The position numbers were made by a program, and so were the translations under genes. From JBBIND01 sp037444075 (GTDB taxonomy: Bacteria; Acidobacteriota; Terriglobia; Bryobacterales; Bryobacteraceae): 54,162 bases of DNA. Positions 24,825-33,751 of this stretch are shown here, one piece after another (positions within the stretch are counted from its first letter, which is position 1; every line of letters starts with the position of its first letter). The DNA lies in contig JBBIND010000020.1 in the NCBI GenBank assembly GCA_037444075.1, positions 1-54,162 of the forward strand, read 5' to 3'. The notes beneath the pieces were generated by a model. The model was given only the letters and a program-made list of their open reading frames with translations. It did not search any database and was not told where the DNA came from.

Positions 24825-26314
24825 TCAAGAAAGTTCGTTCCCACATCGTACAGAATGAGCCGCTGCTGTTTGAGCGCAGCTCGCCGGGCAAGCGCGGCTA
24901 TCAGCTTCCCGCGCTGGACGTGCCGGCGGTGGACGCGTCCGCCGAAATCGGCCCGGAGAACGTGCGTGCGGACATCGAGGGATTCCCCGAAGTAAGCGAG
25001 GTCGAGATCATCCGCCACTACACCCGGCTGTCCACCTACAACTACGCCATCGATTTGGGGCTCTATCCGCTGGGCTCCTGCACAATGAAGTACAATCCGC
25101 GGATCAACGAAGCCGCCGCGCGCGTCGAAGGCTTGGCCTGGGCGCACCCCTACCAGCCGGAGGAACTGTCTCAAGGCGCCATGGAGATCATGGCCCACCT
25201 GGAGGCGGTCCTGGCGGAAATCACCGGGATGGACGCCGTCAGCCTGCAACCGGCGGCCGGCGCCCACGGGGAAATGGCCGGCATTCTGCTGATTCGGGCG
25301 CTGCTCGAGAGCCAGGGAAACCCTCGCAAGAAGATTCTGATACCGGATTCAGCGCACGGCACCAACCCTGCCACGGCAGCCATCGCCGGCTATGCGGTCG
25401 AAAACGTCAAGAGCAGCACCCGGGGAACCATCGACGTCGAGGCTTTACAGCAGGCGGTCAATGAGGACGTGGCAGCGCTCATGGTCACGAACCCGAACAC
25501 GCTGGGCGTCTTCGAGCAGGACATCGGCCGGATTGTCGGCATCCTGCATGAGAAGGGCGCTCAGGTGTACATGGACGGCGCCAACATGAACGCCCTGACC
25601 GGCATCGTCCGCCCGGGGGATTTCGGCATCGACGTGATGCACCTGAACCTGCACAAGACGTTCTCCACTCCTCACGGCGGAGGAGGACCCGGCGCGGGAC
25701 CGGTAGCTGTCAAGAGCCATCTCGAACCGTTCCTCCCGGTGCCCCGGCTGCGGCGCGGCGAGGAAGGCTGGAGGTTCGAATACGGCCGGCCTCAGTCAAT
25801 CGGCCGCGTTCGTGCCTTCTACGGCAACTTCGGAGTCCTGGTGCGCGCACTGGCCTACATCCTGGCGATGGGCGGCGAGGGGCTGAAGCGGGCCACTCTG
25901 GACGCCATCCTCAACGCCACTTACATCCGGAAGAAACTGGAAGGCCATTACGAACTGCCGCACAAGGCGCCCACCATGCATGAGTGCGTCTTCAGTGACG
26001 CCCGCCAGGCCAAGCGGGGGGTGCGAACCATGGACATCGCCAAGCGGCTCATCGACTACGGCTTCCACCCTTACACGGTGAGCTTCCCGTTGATTGTGCC
26101 GGGAGCGCTGATGATCGAACCGACGGAGACGGAAAGCAAGCTCGAGTTGGACTTCTTCATCGATGCCATGATTTCGATTGCCGCCGAGGTGGAGGAAAAC
26201 CCGGAGCACGTGCTGAAGGCTCCGCACAGCACGCGCACCAGCCGCGTGGATGAAGCTACCGCCGCGCGCAAACCCATCGTGCGTTGGCGTCCGGAATCCC
26301 CCGGCGGGGCTTGA
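24821..26314 (+). CDS. gcvPB: Glycine dehydrogenase (decarboxylating) subunit 2 (P protein beta)
   Basis: A 497-residue catalytic half of the P protein, translationally coupled to gcvPA. The pyridoxal-phosphate lysine is K279 in LNLHKTFSTPHGGGGPG, the invariant family motif. Other landmarks are GSCTMKYNP, the SLQPAAGAHGE segment, PDSAHGTNPA and MDGANMNA. The C-terminus has MIEPTETESK. The start ATG 24821 was chosen because it begins the conserved region and overlaps the upstream stop. It completes a four-gene operon that can oxidise glycine to CO2, ammonia and methylene-tetrahydrofolate. The L protein is not in the window. Confidence 0.96.
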   Translation: MIKKVRSHIVQNEPLLFERSSPGKRGYQLPALDVPAVDASAEIGPENVRADIEGFPEVSEVEIIRHYTRLSTYNYAIDLGLYPLGSCTMKYNPRINEAAARVEGLAWAHPYQPEELSQGAMEIMAHLEAVLAEITGMDAVSLQPAAGAHGEMAGILLIRALLESQGNPRKKILIPDSAHGTNPATAAIAGYAVENVKSSTRGTIDVEALQQAVNEDVAALMVTNPNTLGVFEQDIGRIVGILHEKGAQVYMDGANMNALTGIVRPGDFGIDVMHLNLHKTFSTPHGGGGPGAGPVAVKSHLEPFLPVPRLRRGEEGWRFEYGRPQSIGRVRAFYGNFGVLVRALAYILAMGGEGLKRATLDAILNATYIRKKLEGHYELPHKAPTMHECVFSDARQAKRGVRTMDIAKRLIDYGFHPYTVSFPLIVPGALMIEPTETESKLELDFFIDAMISIAAEVEENPEHVLKAPHSTRTSRVDEATAARKPIVRWRPESPGGA

Positions 26315-26367
26315 GCAGCCCGCCGAAAAGAGCCGGAGTTCACTCAAGAGCGTCCACCGGCCGAAGC

Positions 26368-26406
26368 GTGTCCCACGGAAAGGCCCTCCAAAAACCCGTG
26401 GGACAC
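26368..26406. terminator. Hairpin between convergent gcvPB and CCA-type genes
   Basis: GTGTCCCACGG (26368-26378) and CCGTGGGACAC (26396-26406) form a perfect 11-bp stem with a 17-base loop in the 125-base convergent gap. It may end transcription from both sides, but there is no clean T-run. Confidence 0.4.
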
Positions 26407-26439
26407 TACGACTTGCCCAGTGTGCTTCTCCGAGGGCTG

Positions 26440-27711
26440 TTAAGCCGGCTTCGCTTCCGCGGGAAGGCTCTTGACCTTCTTGCCGTCCAGCCGGGCGGCG
26501 ATCAGTTCCTCGCGGTGTTTTTCGAATTTGGGCGTGCCCGGCTCGACGCCGTAAGCGGCTACCGCGTCGTCGCTGAACTCCAGAGCCGTCGCCAGGTACT
26601 TCTGGAGGTGGTTCCGGATGCGGTCATGGACCAGCCGGACGTTGGTATGCAAGTACAAGAACAGCTGAACTTCTCCGGGCACTGAGCGCAACGCCCGGTA
26701 GACGGCCGAGGGGCGGTGCAGTTTGGGAGACTTCAGCTCGCGTTCCAGTTTCTTCGCCCGCGATTCCAGGCTCTTCCAGGCGTCCCGGTCGGGCTTGCCC
26801 AGCCCCAGAGTCTTGGCCAGTTCCGTCTTCTCGCGCGGGGTGAACTTCTCGGTCAGAGCGTGCAGGAACAGGCTCAGCGAATCCACCGGCAGTTCCGCGC
26901 CGAAGGTAATCAGATCTTTCGCTTTTTGCAGCCTGGAGAATGCGGGCAGGCTCAGTTTCCCGCTTGCCAGGGCGGGTGACAGCAGCCCCAGCAAGTCCTC
27001 ATTCTTCAATCCTCCCAGCACCTCGTCGATGGCGGGTTCAGCTGCCAGGGAACGCACTTCCTGAAGCAGACAGCGCGCACCGATGCGCGTCTCCATCTTC
27101 GCCTCCCGGGCGCGCTCGTATTGGGCCTGCGTCCTCTCTTCGATTCCAAACGCCAGCCTGGATTTCAGGCGGATGAGGCGCAGCAACCGGATCGGATCGT
27201 CGAAAAGAGCGTGACTGCTGGTAGCCCGAAGCTCGCGCCGCTCCAGGTCAGCCAGCCCGTTGTTGGGGTCCAGCAGCAGCCCGCGCGAGGCCCGGTTCAG
27301 GCTGAGGGCGATGGCATTCACCGTGAAGTCCCGGCGCAGCAAATCCTCGTGGATGGTGGCAGGCTGAACGTGAGGCTTGCCGCCAGGCTTGACGAAGCGC
27401 TCGGTCCGCGCCATCGAAATCTCCACGGAGGCGTCACCCTGGAAGATCAATTCCGCCTGATGCCGGTTGGTATCGGCGGAGAGCAGCTCCGCGAAACCTT
27501 TCTTCTTCAACGTCTTAGCCAGCTTCAGGGCGTCTCCGTCAACGGTGAAGTCCAGGTCGCGCACCGGGAAACCACCCAGCATGTCGCGCATGGCTCCGCC
27601 CGTCAGAAACAGGGCCATGCCTGCGTCGGTGGCAGCCGCCTGGACCTGCTCCAAGGCGCGGGCTTGGGCCAGCCCGAGATGGCTTTCGAGCATGAACATG
27701 TAGTCGCTCAT
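26440..27711 (-). CDS. Class II tRNA nucleotidyltransferase/poly(A) polymerase family protein
   Basis: A 423-residue nucleotidyltransferase-fold protein. The signature FLTGGAMRDMLGG followed by RDLDFTVDG carries the catalytic DxD pair, and the RRDFTVNAIAL motif and LFDDPIRLLRLIRL helices follow, as in CCA-adding enzymes and poly(A) polymerases. The C-terminal part is helical and longer than the minimal enzyme. It would add or repair the tRNA 3'-CCA, but CCA-adding and poly(A)-adding enzymes cannot be told apart by eye. It is cytoplasmic. It lies 72 bases downstream of the XerC/D-type recombinase on the same strand. Confidence 0.88.
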   Translation of the reverse strand: MSDYMFMLESHLGLAQARALEQVQAAATDAGMALFLTGGAMRDMLGGFPVRDLDFTVDGDALKLAKTLKKKGFAELLSADTNRHQAELIFQGDASVEISMARTERFVKPGGKPHVQPATIHEDLLRRDFTVNAIALSLNRASRGLLLDPNNGLADLERRELRATSSHALFDDPIRLLRLIRLKSRLAFGIEERTQAQYERAREAKMETRIGARCLLQEVRSLAAEPAIDEVLGGLKNEDLLGLLSPALASGKLSLPAFSRLQKAKDLITFGAELPVDSLSLFLHALTEKFTPREKTELAKTLGLGKPDRDAWKSLESRAKKLERELKSPKLHRPSAVYRALRSVPGEVQLFLYLHTNVRLVHDRIRNHLQKYLATALEFSDDAVAAYGVEPGTPKFEKHREELIAARLDGKKVKSLPAEAKPA

Positions 27712-27783
27712 GTAATACGCTCCCCCCCGAAGGACAGTACACCCTGGAGCGGAACGAGGCCGCCAGGGTTCCGGCCTTCCCAG

Positions 27784-28683
27784 TCAGGCGCGGGGATGGT
27801 GCCTCTCGACGATGTTCTTGAGTCGGGTTTGCAGGACATGGGTATAGATTTGGGTGGTGGAGATGTCGGCGTGTCCGAGCATAGCCTGGACACTGCGCAA
27901 ATCCGCGCCGCGTTCCAGCAAGTGCGTGGCGAAACTGTGCCGAATGACGTGCGGCGTCATGGGGATGCGGATACCGGCCCTTAAGCCATACGCCTTGAGC
28001 GTCTTCCAGAAGCCTTGCCGGGTCAACCTGGTCGCACGGGCTGAGACGAAGAGGTAGCGGCTCCCGCGCCCCTTGAGCAATCCCGCCCTGCCGCGCTCCA
28101 GGTACTCGGTGACCGCTTTGACCGCCACGGAACCGATCGGGACCAGCCGCTGCCGGTTGCCTTTGCCGTGGATGCGCAGAATCCCCAGGTCGCAATCGAG
28201 GTCAGAAACATCCAATTGGCACAGTTCGCTCACTCGCAGACCGGTGCCGTAAAGAACCTGAAGCATCGCAGCGTCCCGGGCGCCGCGGGCGGCACCCCTG
28301 TCGGGAGTCTCAAGCAAGCGGTCAACCTCTTCAATAGTAAGATACTTAGGCAGCACCTTCCACTGCTTGGGCAAGCTGAGCGCCGCGGTTACGTCCTCTG
28401 CGGAGGCGCTGCCGCGCATCGAAAATGCAAGAAAATTCCGCAGGGTAGAAAGATGGCGGGCGATAGAGCGGGGCGAGAGCCGGCATTTGTGGAGGTTATT
28501 TACATACGAACGCAGGGTTTCCAAACCAGGGGCGGTGTGCTCGCAGGACTGACCCAGGAAAGCCCCGTAGCGCTCCAGATCGCGCTTGTAGGCCGCTAAA
28601 GTGTTAGCGGACAGGCCTTTTTCGATTTGGCAGTAGTCCAGAAACGGTTTGGTCCAGCAGTTTGTCGCGGATGCCGCTCGCAT
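27784..28683 (-). CDS. Tyrosine recombinase of the XerC/XerD type
   Basis: A 299-residue recombinase with the standard Xer length and architecture: a SAM-like core-binding N-terminal domain (about 8-95) and a catalytic domain (about 112-290). All catalytic residues are visible: R150 (GTGLRVSEL), K174 (HGKGNRQR), H245 and R248 (PHVIRHSFATHLL), H271 (LGHADISTTQIY) and the nucleophile Y280. It probably resolves chromosome dimers at dif. The start 28683 fits the domain; the frame stays open to 28764. It is divergent from the next gene with only 7 bases between annotated starts. XerC versus XerD cannot be assigned. Confidence 0.92.
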   Translation of the reverse strand: MRAASATNCWTKPFLDYCQIEKGLSANTLAAYKRDLERYGAFLGQSCEHTAPGLETLRSYVNNLHKCRLSPRSIARHLSTLRNFLAFSMRGSASAEDVTAALSLPKQWKVLPKYLTIEEVDRLLETPDRGAARGARDAAMLQVLYGTGLRVSELCQLDVSDLDCDLGILRIHGKGNRQRLVPIGSVAVKAVTEYLERGRAGLLKGRGSRYLFVSARATRLTRQGFWKTLKAYGLRAGIRIPMTPHVIRHSFATHLLERGADLRSVQAMLGHADISTTQIYTHVLQTRLKNIVERHHPRA

Positions 28684-28690
28684 CGTGCCA

Positions 28691-29227
28691 ATGATACAAT
28701 ATTTGCAAAATCGATTTAAAGAAATCTGTAGCCAGAGTTTATCTTTGTCCACATCCACGAGCAAGAAAGTGATTGTCGTGCGCTTCGACAGGGAGGCGCT
28801 GCCCGGCTACGTGGACCCTCAATCCTGGTTGCGGCCCGAAGGAATGGAACTGCTTAACCCCCAAGGTTCCATCTTCTTAATCCCTTACGCCGACATTAAG
28901 GCGGTCTGCTATGTCCGCGGCTTCGAAGGCGGAAGTTTCTCGCGCGAACGGCGTCAATTCATGGCCCGCCCCCGCTCCGAGGGTCTTTGGGTTCGGATGC
29001 TTTTCCGCGACGGGGATTACATCGATGGGGTGCTGCCCAACAGCCTGCTCCAACTCGATGCCCACGGCTTCATGGTGACGCCCCCCGACCCTTCCAGCAA
29101 CAATCAGCGCCTGTACATTCCGCGAGCCGCCCTTAAAGACCTGAAAATACTAGGTGTTATAGGCAGTCCGCTGCGCCGCGGCAAGCGTGAGGAGCCTGAG
29201 CAGGAACAATACTCTCTTTTCGGATAG
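28691..29227 (+). CDS. Conserved-looking protein of unknown function
   Basis: A protein of up to 178 residues that I do not recognise. After a polar N-terminus it has KVIVVRFDREALPGYVDPQSWL, then FLIPYADIKAVCYVRGF, a WVRMLFRDGDYIDGVLPNSL segment and LYIPRAALKDLKILGVIG, ending QEQYSLFG. The regular strand pattern suggests a small all-beta or PilZ/Sm-like domain. There is no signal peptide or membrane helix. The start is uncertain: ATG 28691 would put its coding start 7 bases from the divergent recombinase start. The first 17 or so codons are AT-rich, so a later TTG or GTG near 28743-28770 is possible. Confidence 0.6.
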   Translation: MIQYLQNRFKEICSQSLSLSTSTSKKVIVVRFDREALPGYVDPQSWLRPEGMELLNPQGSIFLIPYADIKAVCYVRGFEGGSFSRERRQFMARPRSEGLWVRMLFRDGDYIDGVLPNSLLQLDAHGFMVTPPDPSSNNQRLYIPRAALKDLKILGVIGSPLRRGKREEPEQEQYSLFG

Positions 29228-29248
29228 ACAGGCTTGGGGCCCGCCCTG

Positions 29249-29818
29249 CTAAAACAAGTGGGGCTCTCTGACCCGCAACTCGTAATGCACCAGGTCCAGC
29301 CAGCGGTTTTGGACCGTATTCTGGACGAAAGACAGCTTGTCAGCCCGGAAACTGCGCTTCCCGGGGAATCGGCTCCAGCGCTCGCGAGCCAGCCCCAGAA
29401 CCAGCGGCGCCTCCTCGGGCATCAGCCCCTGTACCAGCGTGATATGGGGGTGAAAGCTATAGGGTTCAGCAAAATACAGGCCATCCTCGTTCAGCTTGGC
29501 GTGCAGTTCTTTCAGCGTTGTACCCCCCATCCCGATCTCGATGTAAACGACCGAGGATGAGGCGAAGATCTCCACGCCTCTGGCTTCGATCTCAAATGGT
29601 TCCTGAAGGTCCAGCTTGCGCTCCAACTCACGCGCCACCAGGCACTGATCTACCACAAGGGGGCGGGGAGGCAAAACGGTGACGTGTGCCCGGGAGGAGA
29701 CCCAGGTAGGGTCCAACTCCTTGCGCAAGCGGTTGAGGAAATCCGCCAGCGGATCGGGGATATAGGCTACGAGAGCGTAACTGTTAATCCGGTCTGCCCA
29801 ACCGGAACCGTACTCCAT
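29249..29818 (-). CDS. 2H phosphoesterase superfamily protein (2'-5' RNA ligase-like)
   Basis: A 189-residue protein of the 2H phosphoesterase superfamily. The two defining His-x-Thr motifs are visible: H45-V-T47 in AHVTVLPPRP and H125-I-T127 in FHPHITLVQG. The length and spacing fit the LigT/2'-5' RNA ligase and cyclic phosphodiesterase groups, which act on RNA ends or cyclic nucleotides. There is no signal peptide, so it is cytoplasmic. It converges with the upstream unknown gene, 21 bases away. The exact reaction cannot be deduced. Confidence 0.85.
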   Translation of the reverse strand: MEYGSGWADRINSYALVAYIPDPLADFLNRLRKELDPTWVSSRAHVTVLPPRPLVVDQCLVARELERKLDLQEPFEIEARGVEIFASSSVVYIEIGMGGTTLKELHAKLNEDGLYFAEPYSFHPHITLVQGLMPEEAPLVLGLARERWSRFPGKRSFRADKLSFVQNTVQNRWLDLVHYELRVREPHLF

Positions 29819-29861
29819 GCGCGTTACTCATTCCATCATACTCGCTTCCGCCGAGGGATGT

Positions 29862-30197
29862 TTAAACGCGCCGATCGGAAACTGAAGCGGAATCCTTGAC
29901 GGCCGCGGCAACCTCTCCCGGCGTTTCCGACGCCGGCTGCAACCAGCGAGCCGGCTCGAAACCCACAAACTTATAGATGCGCAGATCACCCTCGGGGTTC
30001 TCGAGCAAGTCGCCTACATGAAGCCGCTCCTCGGTCTCCCGGAGCCGGGTCCAGGCGCCGTAAGGAGTGGACGCCTCGATGGAGCCGTCCTGCTGATAGT
30101 CTTTGACCTTCACTTCGGCTGTCCCGCTGGCGTGCGGGGCGGAACGGAAGGCAGGACGCAGGCTCTCTTTGAGCCGGAGAATGCGATAGACGGGCAT
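29862..30197 (-). CDS. Small hypothetical protein
   Basis: A 111-residue protein of unknown function. It begins MPVYRILRLKES, continues with a charged region AEVKVKDYQQDGSIEASTPYGAWTRLRETEERLHVGDLLE and LRIYKFVGFEPARWL, and ends in a disordered Ala/Ser tail. The start at 30197 is preferred over 30242 because upstream residues look like translated spacer. It runs in the same direction as the 2H phosphoesterase gene (43-base gap). No signal peptide, helix or enzyme motif is apparent. Confidence 0.55.
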   Translation of the reverse strand: MPVYRILRLKESLRPAFRSAPHASGTAEVKVKDYQQDGSIEASTPYGAWTRLRETEERLHVGDLLENPEGDLRIYKFVGFEPARWLQPASETPGEVAAAVKDSASVSDRRV

Positions 30198-30257
30198 GGC
30201 AGCTACGGACAGTATAAAACAAGTTTTTGGAAATATGTTCAATCAATCAGGAGGCTG

Positions 30258-31553
30258 TTATGGAACCCGAAGAGGCGTCCCGCTGCCCGCCTTCCGGCTG
30301 GAGGCGCCGGAACCTGAACGCGCGGGATTTTCATACCAGATGACGCCGAGGTTGCCGGTCTCCTCGCAGGTCACTACGTCGAGGTCGCCGTCCCCGTCAA
30401 GGTCGAGCAACTCCACCAAATCGTACTTCTGGCCGCCCGGACCGCTGATGTCATGGGGCAGCCAGCGCTCGGAGCGGACTTCGTCCTTCCGGGAGAGCCA
30501 CATCACGCCGGACTTCCCTTGCGCGGCATTCTCGCAACTGAAGATGATGTCCGTGCGGCCATCGAGATCGATGTCCGCTGCCTTCACCGCTTTTGCCGTT
30601 CCGGCTGTTTCGGGCAGCAGAATGGGGTAGGATTGCCAGCGCTTCCCGTCAGGCGACAGGCGCCGGTGGAAGAACAGCCGGTTCGGGCGAACGGCGCTGA
30701 GGACGTCGGTCAAGCCGTCCCGGTCGAGGTCAGCGGTGCTGACGAACATCGCTTCCAGGGACTGGGCGCCGATGGGGTGCTCGTTCCAGGGTCCCCGGAC
30801 GGCTCCGCCGTAACCGGGATGTTCGAGCCAATACACACCGCTCTGGGGACCCCGGCGGTCAGAAAACAGCACATCGGGGTCACCGTCTCCGTCCAAATCC
30901 TGCGCTATCAGTGACATCAGCCAACCCACGGGCCGGAGCGGGCGCCACCGCCATTCCGCCAGCTTTCTGGGCTCTGCCGGAGCTTCAAACCATCCCAGAG
31001 AAGCGTTGTCATTCTTGCCGCCGGCGATCAGGTCCACGCCGTGCCGCCCGTCGACCTGGAGCGGCAAAGCGAACATCCATTGCATCAGCCCTTGGGCGGC
31101 AGGCAGCGCTTGAGTGGTCCAGGCCTGCTCGTCGAGATACCGTGGTTTTTCAGCGGGCGCCCAATGGACGAACATAGCTCGTTGGCTGCCCTCGCAGGAA
31201 CTGATCACGTCGGCTGCGCCGTCTCCGTCAAGATCAACGAGCACGGCGTCTTCGGGGGAGCGAACGCGCCCGGCCGTCACCGCCGGCCAGCGGCCCTTCA
31301 CGCGGGCCGCGCCGGGATTCAGATAAACCCGGACGCCGCCGCCCTCCTCCCAACCGGTGGTGATGTCAGGCAAGCCGTCGCCGTTGACATCCAACAGCCT
31401 GACCCCGTCGGCTCCACGCGAGGAGTCATCAATCACGTGCCGGGCCCACGGCTGCCCGCCGCCAGCCTGCGAGAGCGGAGCACCTGGCAGGCACAGCAGG
31501 AACGCCGCCACAGCGGAGCAGTTGAGAATGCGCGCGGCTGAGCGGCATCTCAT
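30258..31553 (-). CDS. Secreted FG-GAP/VCBS repeat protein
   Basis: A 431-residue exported protein built of FG-GAP/VCBS-type repeats that form a beta-propeller. At least five calcium-loop-like motifs of the DxDxDG kind are visible: DVNGDGLPD, DLDGDGAAD, DLDGDGDPD, DLDRDGLTD, DIDLDGRTD and DLDGDGDLD. An N-terminal signal peptide of about 30 residues ends LSQA. Such proteins bind calcium and often glycans at the cell surface. It overlaps the upstream dihydrodipicolinate-synthase-like gene by 4 bases (ATGA), so the two are co-translated, which suggests a shared role in sugar-acid or aminosugar use. Confidence 0.85.
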   Translation of the reverse strand: MRCRSAARILNCSAVAAFLLCLPGAPLSQAGGGQPWARHVIDDSSRGADGVRLLDVNGDGLPDITTGWEEGGGVRVYLNPGAARVKGRWPAVTAGRVRSPEDAVLVDLDGDGAADVISSCEGSQRAMFVHWAPAEKPRYLDEQAWTTQALPAAQGLMQWMFALPLQVDGRHGVDLIAGGKNDNASLGWFEAPAEPRKLAEWRWRPLRPVGWLMSLIAQDLDGDGDPDVLFSDRRGPQSGVYWLEHPGYGGAVRGPWNEHPIGAQSLEAMFVSTADLDRDGLTDVLSAVRPNRLFFHRRLSPDGKRWQSYPILLPETAGTAKAVKAADIDLDGRTDIIFSCENAAQGKSGVMWLSRKDEVRSERWLPHDISGPGGQKYDLVELLDLDGDGDLDVVTCEETGNLGVIWYENPARSGSGASSRKAGSGTPLRVP

Positions 31554-32509
31554 GGGCGCGCTTCCTTCAGGGTAGGGGCAGCTTCAATCCGCGCTGCTTC
31601 GACCGCCCGGCGGATTCTTTCGAGCGCCTCGCCGGTGGGAGCGCTCATGGGCCTTCTGACCACGGGTGTCGCGAAACGGCCGGCTAACACCATGGCCGCT
31701 TTCATGCGCGCGTGCGCCTCTCCGGTGGGTTCACCGCTGCCGTAAATGACCTCCTTCAGTCCGTAGATGCGCGCTTGCACGGCCTGAGCCTTGTGGAGGT
31801 GGCCTTCGCGAACCGCTTCGAACAACTCGACGACCAACTCGGGAATGAAAGACGCAAAACCCACCAAAGCTCCATCCACGCCTTGCACCATGGTGGGCAA
31901 CAGATATTCGTCATGGCAGGTGAGAATGGTGCAATCCGGATTGGCCGCGCGGATGGCCCGGATATCACGGTCATACTGTGACATTTCGCGAGTGCCTATT
32001 TTGACCGACGTCACCCATGGCAGCCGAGCCAACTCCGCCAGCAGGCTCGAAGAATAACCAGCCTTGGTCCAGGCGGGGTACACATGCACCACGAGGTTCA
32101 ACCCGGTGGCTTCACCGATGGCGGTGAAATGACTGATGACATGCTCCGGCCGCATGCCGAACCGCAGCCAGTAGTGCGGCGGCATGACCAGCAGTCCGGA
32201 AGCTCCGGCCTCTTTGGCCAGGCAGGCGTGTTCTACGGCCTCGCCGATGCCTTCGCAACAGACGCCGCTGATGACCGGCAGCCAGCCGGCGACTTCCTCG
32301 GCGACAATCCTCGTCACCTGTGCGCGCTCTTCGCAGCTCAGCGCGAAGACCTCGCCCGTGTGGCCATTGGTGACCAGTCCGCCGATGCCGGGGTGGCCTG
32401 CCAGCCAGCGGGTAAACCTTCTGAGTTCCTTTTCGTCGATGCTGTAGTCCTCGTGAAAGGGCGTCTGCATCGCGGGGAGAATGCCGCGGAATGGGGGAGC
32501 CAGCTTCAT
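31550..32509 (-). CDS. Dihydrodipicolinate synthase family aldolase
   Basis: A 319-residue class I aldolase of the DapA/NanA superfamily, an (alpha/beta)8 barrel. The Schiff-base lysine is K170 in SVKIGTRE and the conserved Tyr is Y144 in VHVYPAW. The substrate-binding TNGHTGE loop (residues 48-53) replaces the usual GTTGE. Family members make or cleave keto acids (dihydrodipicolinate, sialic acid, keto-deoxy-sugar acids). The neighbourhood is catabolic and the loop is atypical, so a lyase for a sugar acid is more likely than lysine biosynthesis. It is cytoplasmic and is translationally coupled to the FG-GAP gene. Confidence 0.9.
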   Translation of the reverse strand: MKLAPPFRGILPAMQTPFHEDYSIDEKELRRFTRWLAGHPGIGGLVTNGHTGEVFALSCEERAQVTRIVAEEVAGWLPVISGVCCEGIGEAVEHACLAKEAGASGLLVMPPHYWLRFGMRPEHVISHFTAIGEATGLNLVVHVYPAWTKAGYSSSLLAELARLPWVTSVKIGTREMSQYDRDIRAIRAANPDCTILTCHDEYLLPTMVQGVDGALVGFASFIPELVVELFEAVREGHLHKAQAVQARIYGLKEVIYGSGEPTGEAHARMKAAMVLAGRFATPVVRRPMSAPTGEALERIRRAVEAARIEAAPTLKEARP

Positions 32510-32685
32510 ATTCCGCTCCTTGCCTGCTTGCCGGCAGCGGCCGGCGGCCGCCAGCCTTGAATCTGTGATTGTGTCACGGAAGCCCCGTAGAGCGCAGGAT
32601 TCCCGGTTCGCTCAGGATGCCTGACCGCTTCCCCTTAGCCTGCCGGCGTGGATTCCGGACCGGCTGGGGGCCCGGAGCTCAACTC

Positions 32686-33651
32686 TCATCCCAGAGGCAC
32701 GGCGTTCTTGCGTATGTAGTCGTCCATCTCGGTGGCGGTGGAGGTGAAACCGATGTAGTGGTAGGGCTCCGCGTAACGCAGTCCGTAACGCCGTCCGGTT
32801 TCTTCTTCCCTCTTCATGAGGAAGTGGCGGATGTACTCGCGGTTGGCGCTTTCGTCGTTATCGCCGAGCACGGGCAGCCTGAGTTTGCGTTCGGCCAGGC
32901 TGGCCCGCAACCGGGAGCCGCGTTCCCCCGCCGGACCCTGCGCCTTGTTGGCGACCATCGAGTCGATCTTCTTTTCAATGTGCGAGCCGATATCTACGAC
33001 GCGGTTGACCAACTGCGGGCCTCGGGCGAAATAATATTTCTCGCGGACTAGGTGGGGCTTCAGGCCGGCAATGAAGTGCTCCGGGTAGTCTTTGGACATA
33101 CCGGCCATCCAGCAGGCCGCTTCGACTGCCGCGGCGGTCACGTAGTGGTCAGGGTTCTCCTCGTAGTGACCCCAGGGGTCGTAGCAGATGATGGTGTCGA
33201 TTTTCAGCGCGCGAATCAGGAAGATGAAGCGGGCACGCAGTTCAATGATGGATTCGGCGTCGAGGCGGTGGTTGCGGCCGTAGAGGTCATAGGCCTCCTT
33301 GAGTCCGAGTGCGCGCGCCACCGCGAAATTGTCGCGTTCATTGGCGTGGATGCACTCCCCGATTGTCCCGGGGCCGGCCGCCTCATCATTGGTGGTGCGT
33401 ATCAGGTAGCCGGTGTATCCCTCGGCAATCAGTTTGGCCGTCAGCCCCGCCGCGAAAATGGGGATGTCATCCGAGTGAGGTTGGATGGCGGCCAGCACCT
33501 TGCCTTTGTGAGGCTGCCCGGGCCGGTCGCGCTCAATCACAGGTTCGGCGGGGGGACTGCCCGGAGGAGGGGATTGTCCGGCGGCCGTCCACGCCCCGCC
33601 GGTAATGGCGTACGCACCCAAAGCTCCGTGAAACAAATGTCTTCTCTGCAA
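32686..33651 (-). CDS. Exported PIG-L family deacetylase
   Basis: A 321-residue LmbE/PIG-L-type zinc de-N-acetylase. The zinc motif appears as IQPHSDD (H59, D61, D62) in place of the common HPDD, with later metal or acid-base residues in DPWGHYEENPDHYVTAAAVE. A Tat- or Sec-like N-terminus precedes a Pro-rich linker (about 26-45). Homologues remove acetyl groups from GlcNAc-containing glycans or conjugates, here probably in the periplasm. It is a single gene on the minus strand, 176 bases upstream of the aldolase gene. Confidence 0.9.
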   Translation of the reverse strand: MQRRHLFHGALGAYAITGGAWTAAGQSPPPGSPPAEPVIERDRPGQPHKGKVLAAIQPHSDDIPIFAAGLTAKLIAEGYTGYLIRTTNDEAAGPGTIGECIHANERDNFAVARALGLKEAYDLYGRNHRLDAESIIELRARFIFLIRALKIDTIICYDPWGHYEENPDHYVTAAAVEAACWMAGMSKDYPEHFIAGLKPHLVREKYYFARGPQLVNRVVDIGSHIEKKIDSMVANKAQGPAGERGSRLRASLAERKLRLPVLGDNDESANREYIRHFLMKREEETGRRYGLRYAEPYHYIGFTSTATEMDDYIRKNAVPLG

Positions 33652-33751
33652 GGTTCACGCTCCTTGTGGGGATTGTGTACCAGTGCGAGCTCTGAGTCCA
33701 GTAGCGGCGCCGCAAAACCGCCGGACAGCTTGGGCGCTTAGTGCGGAGCGG

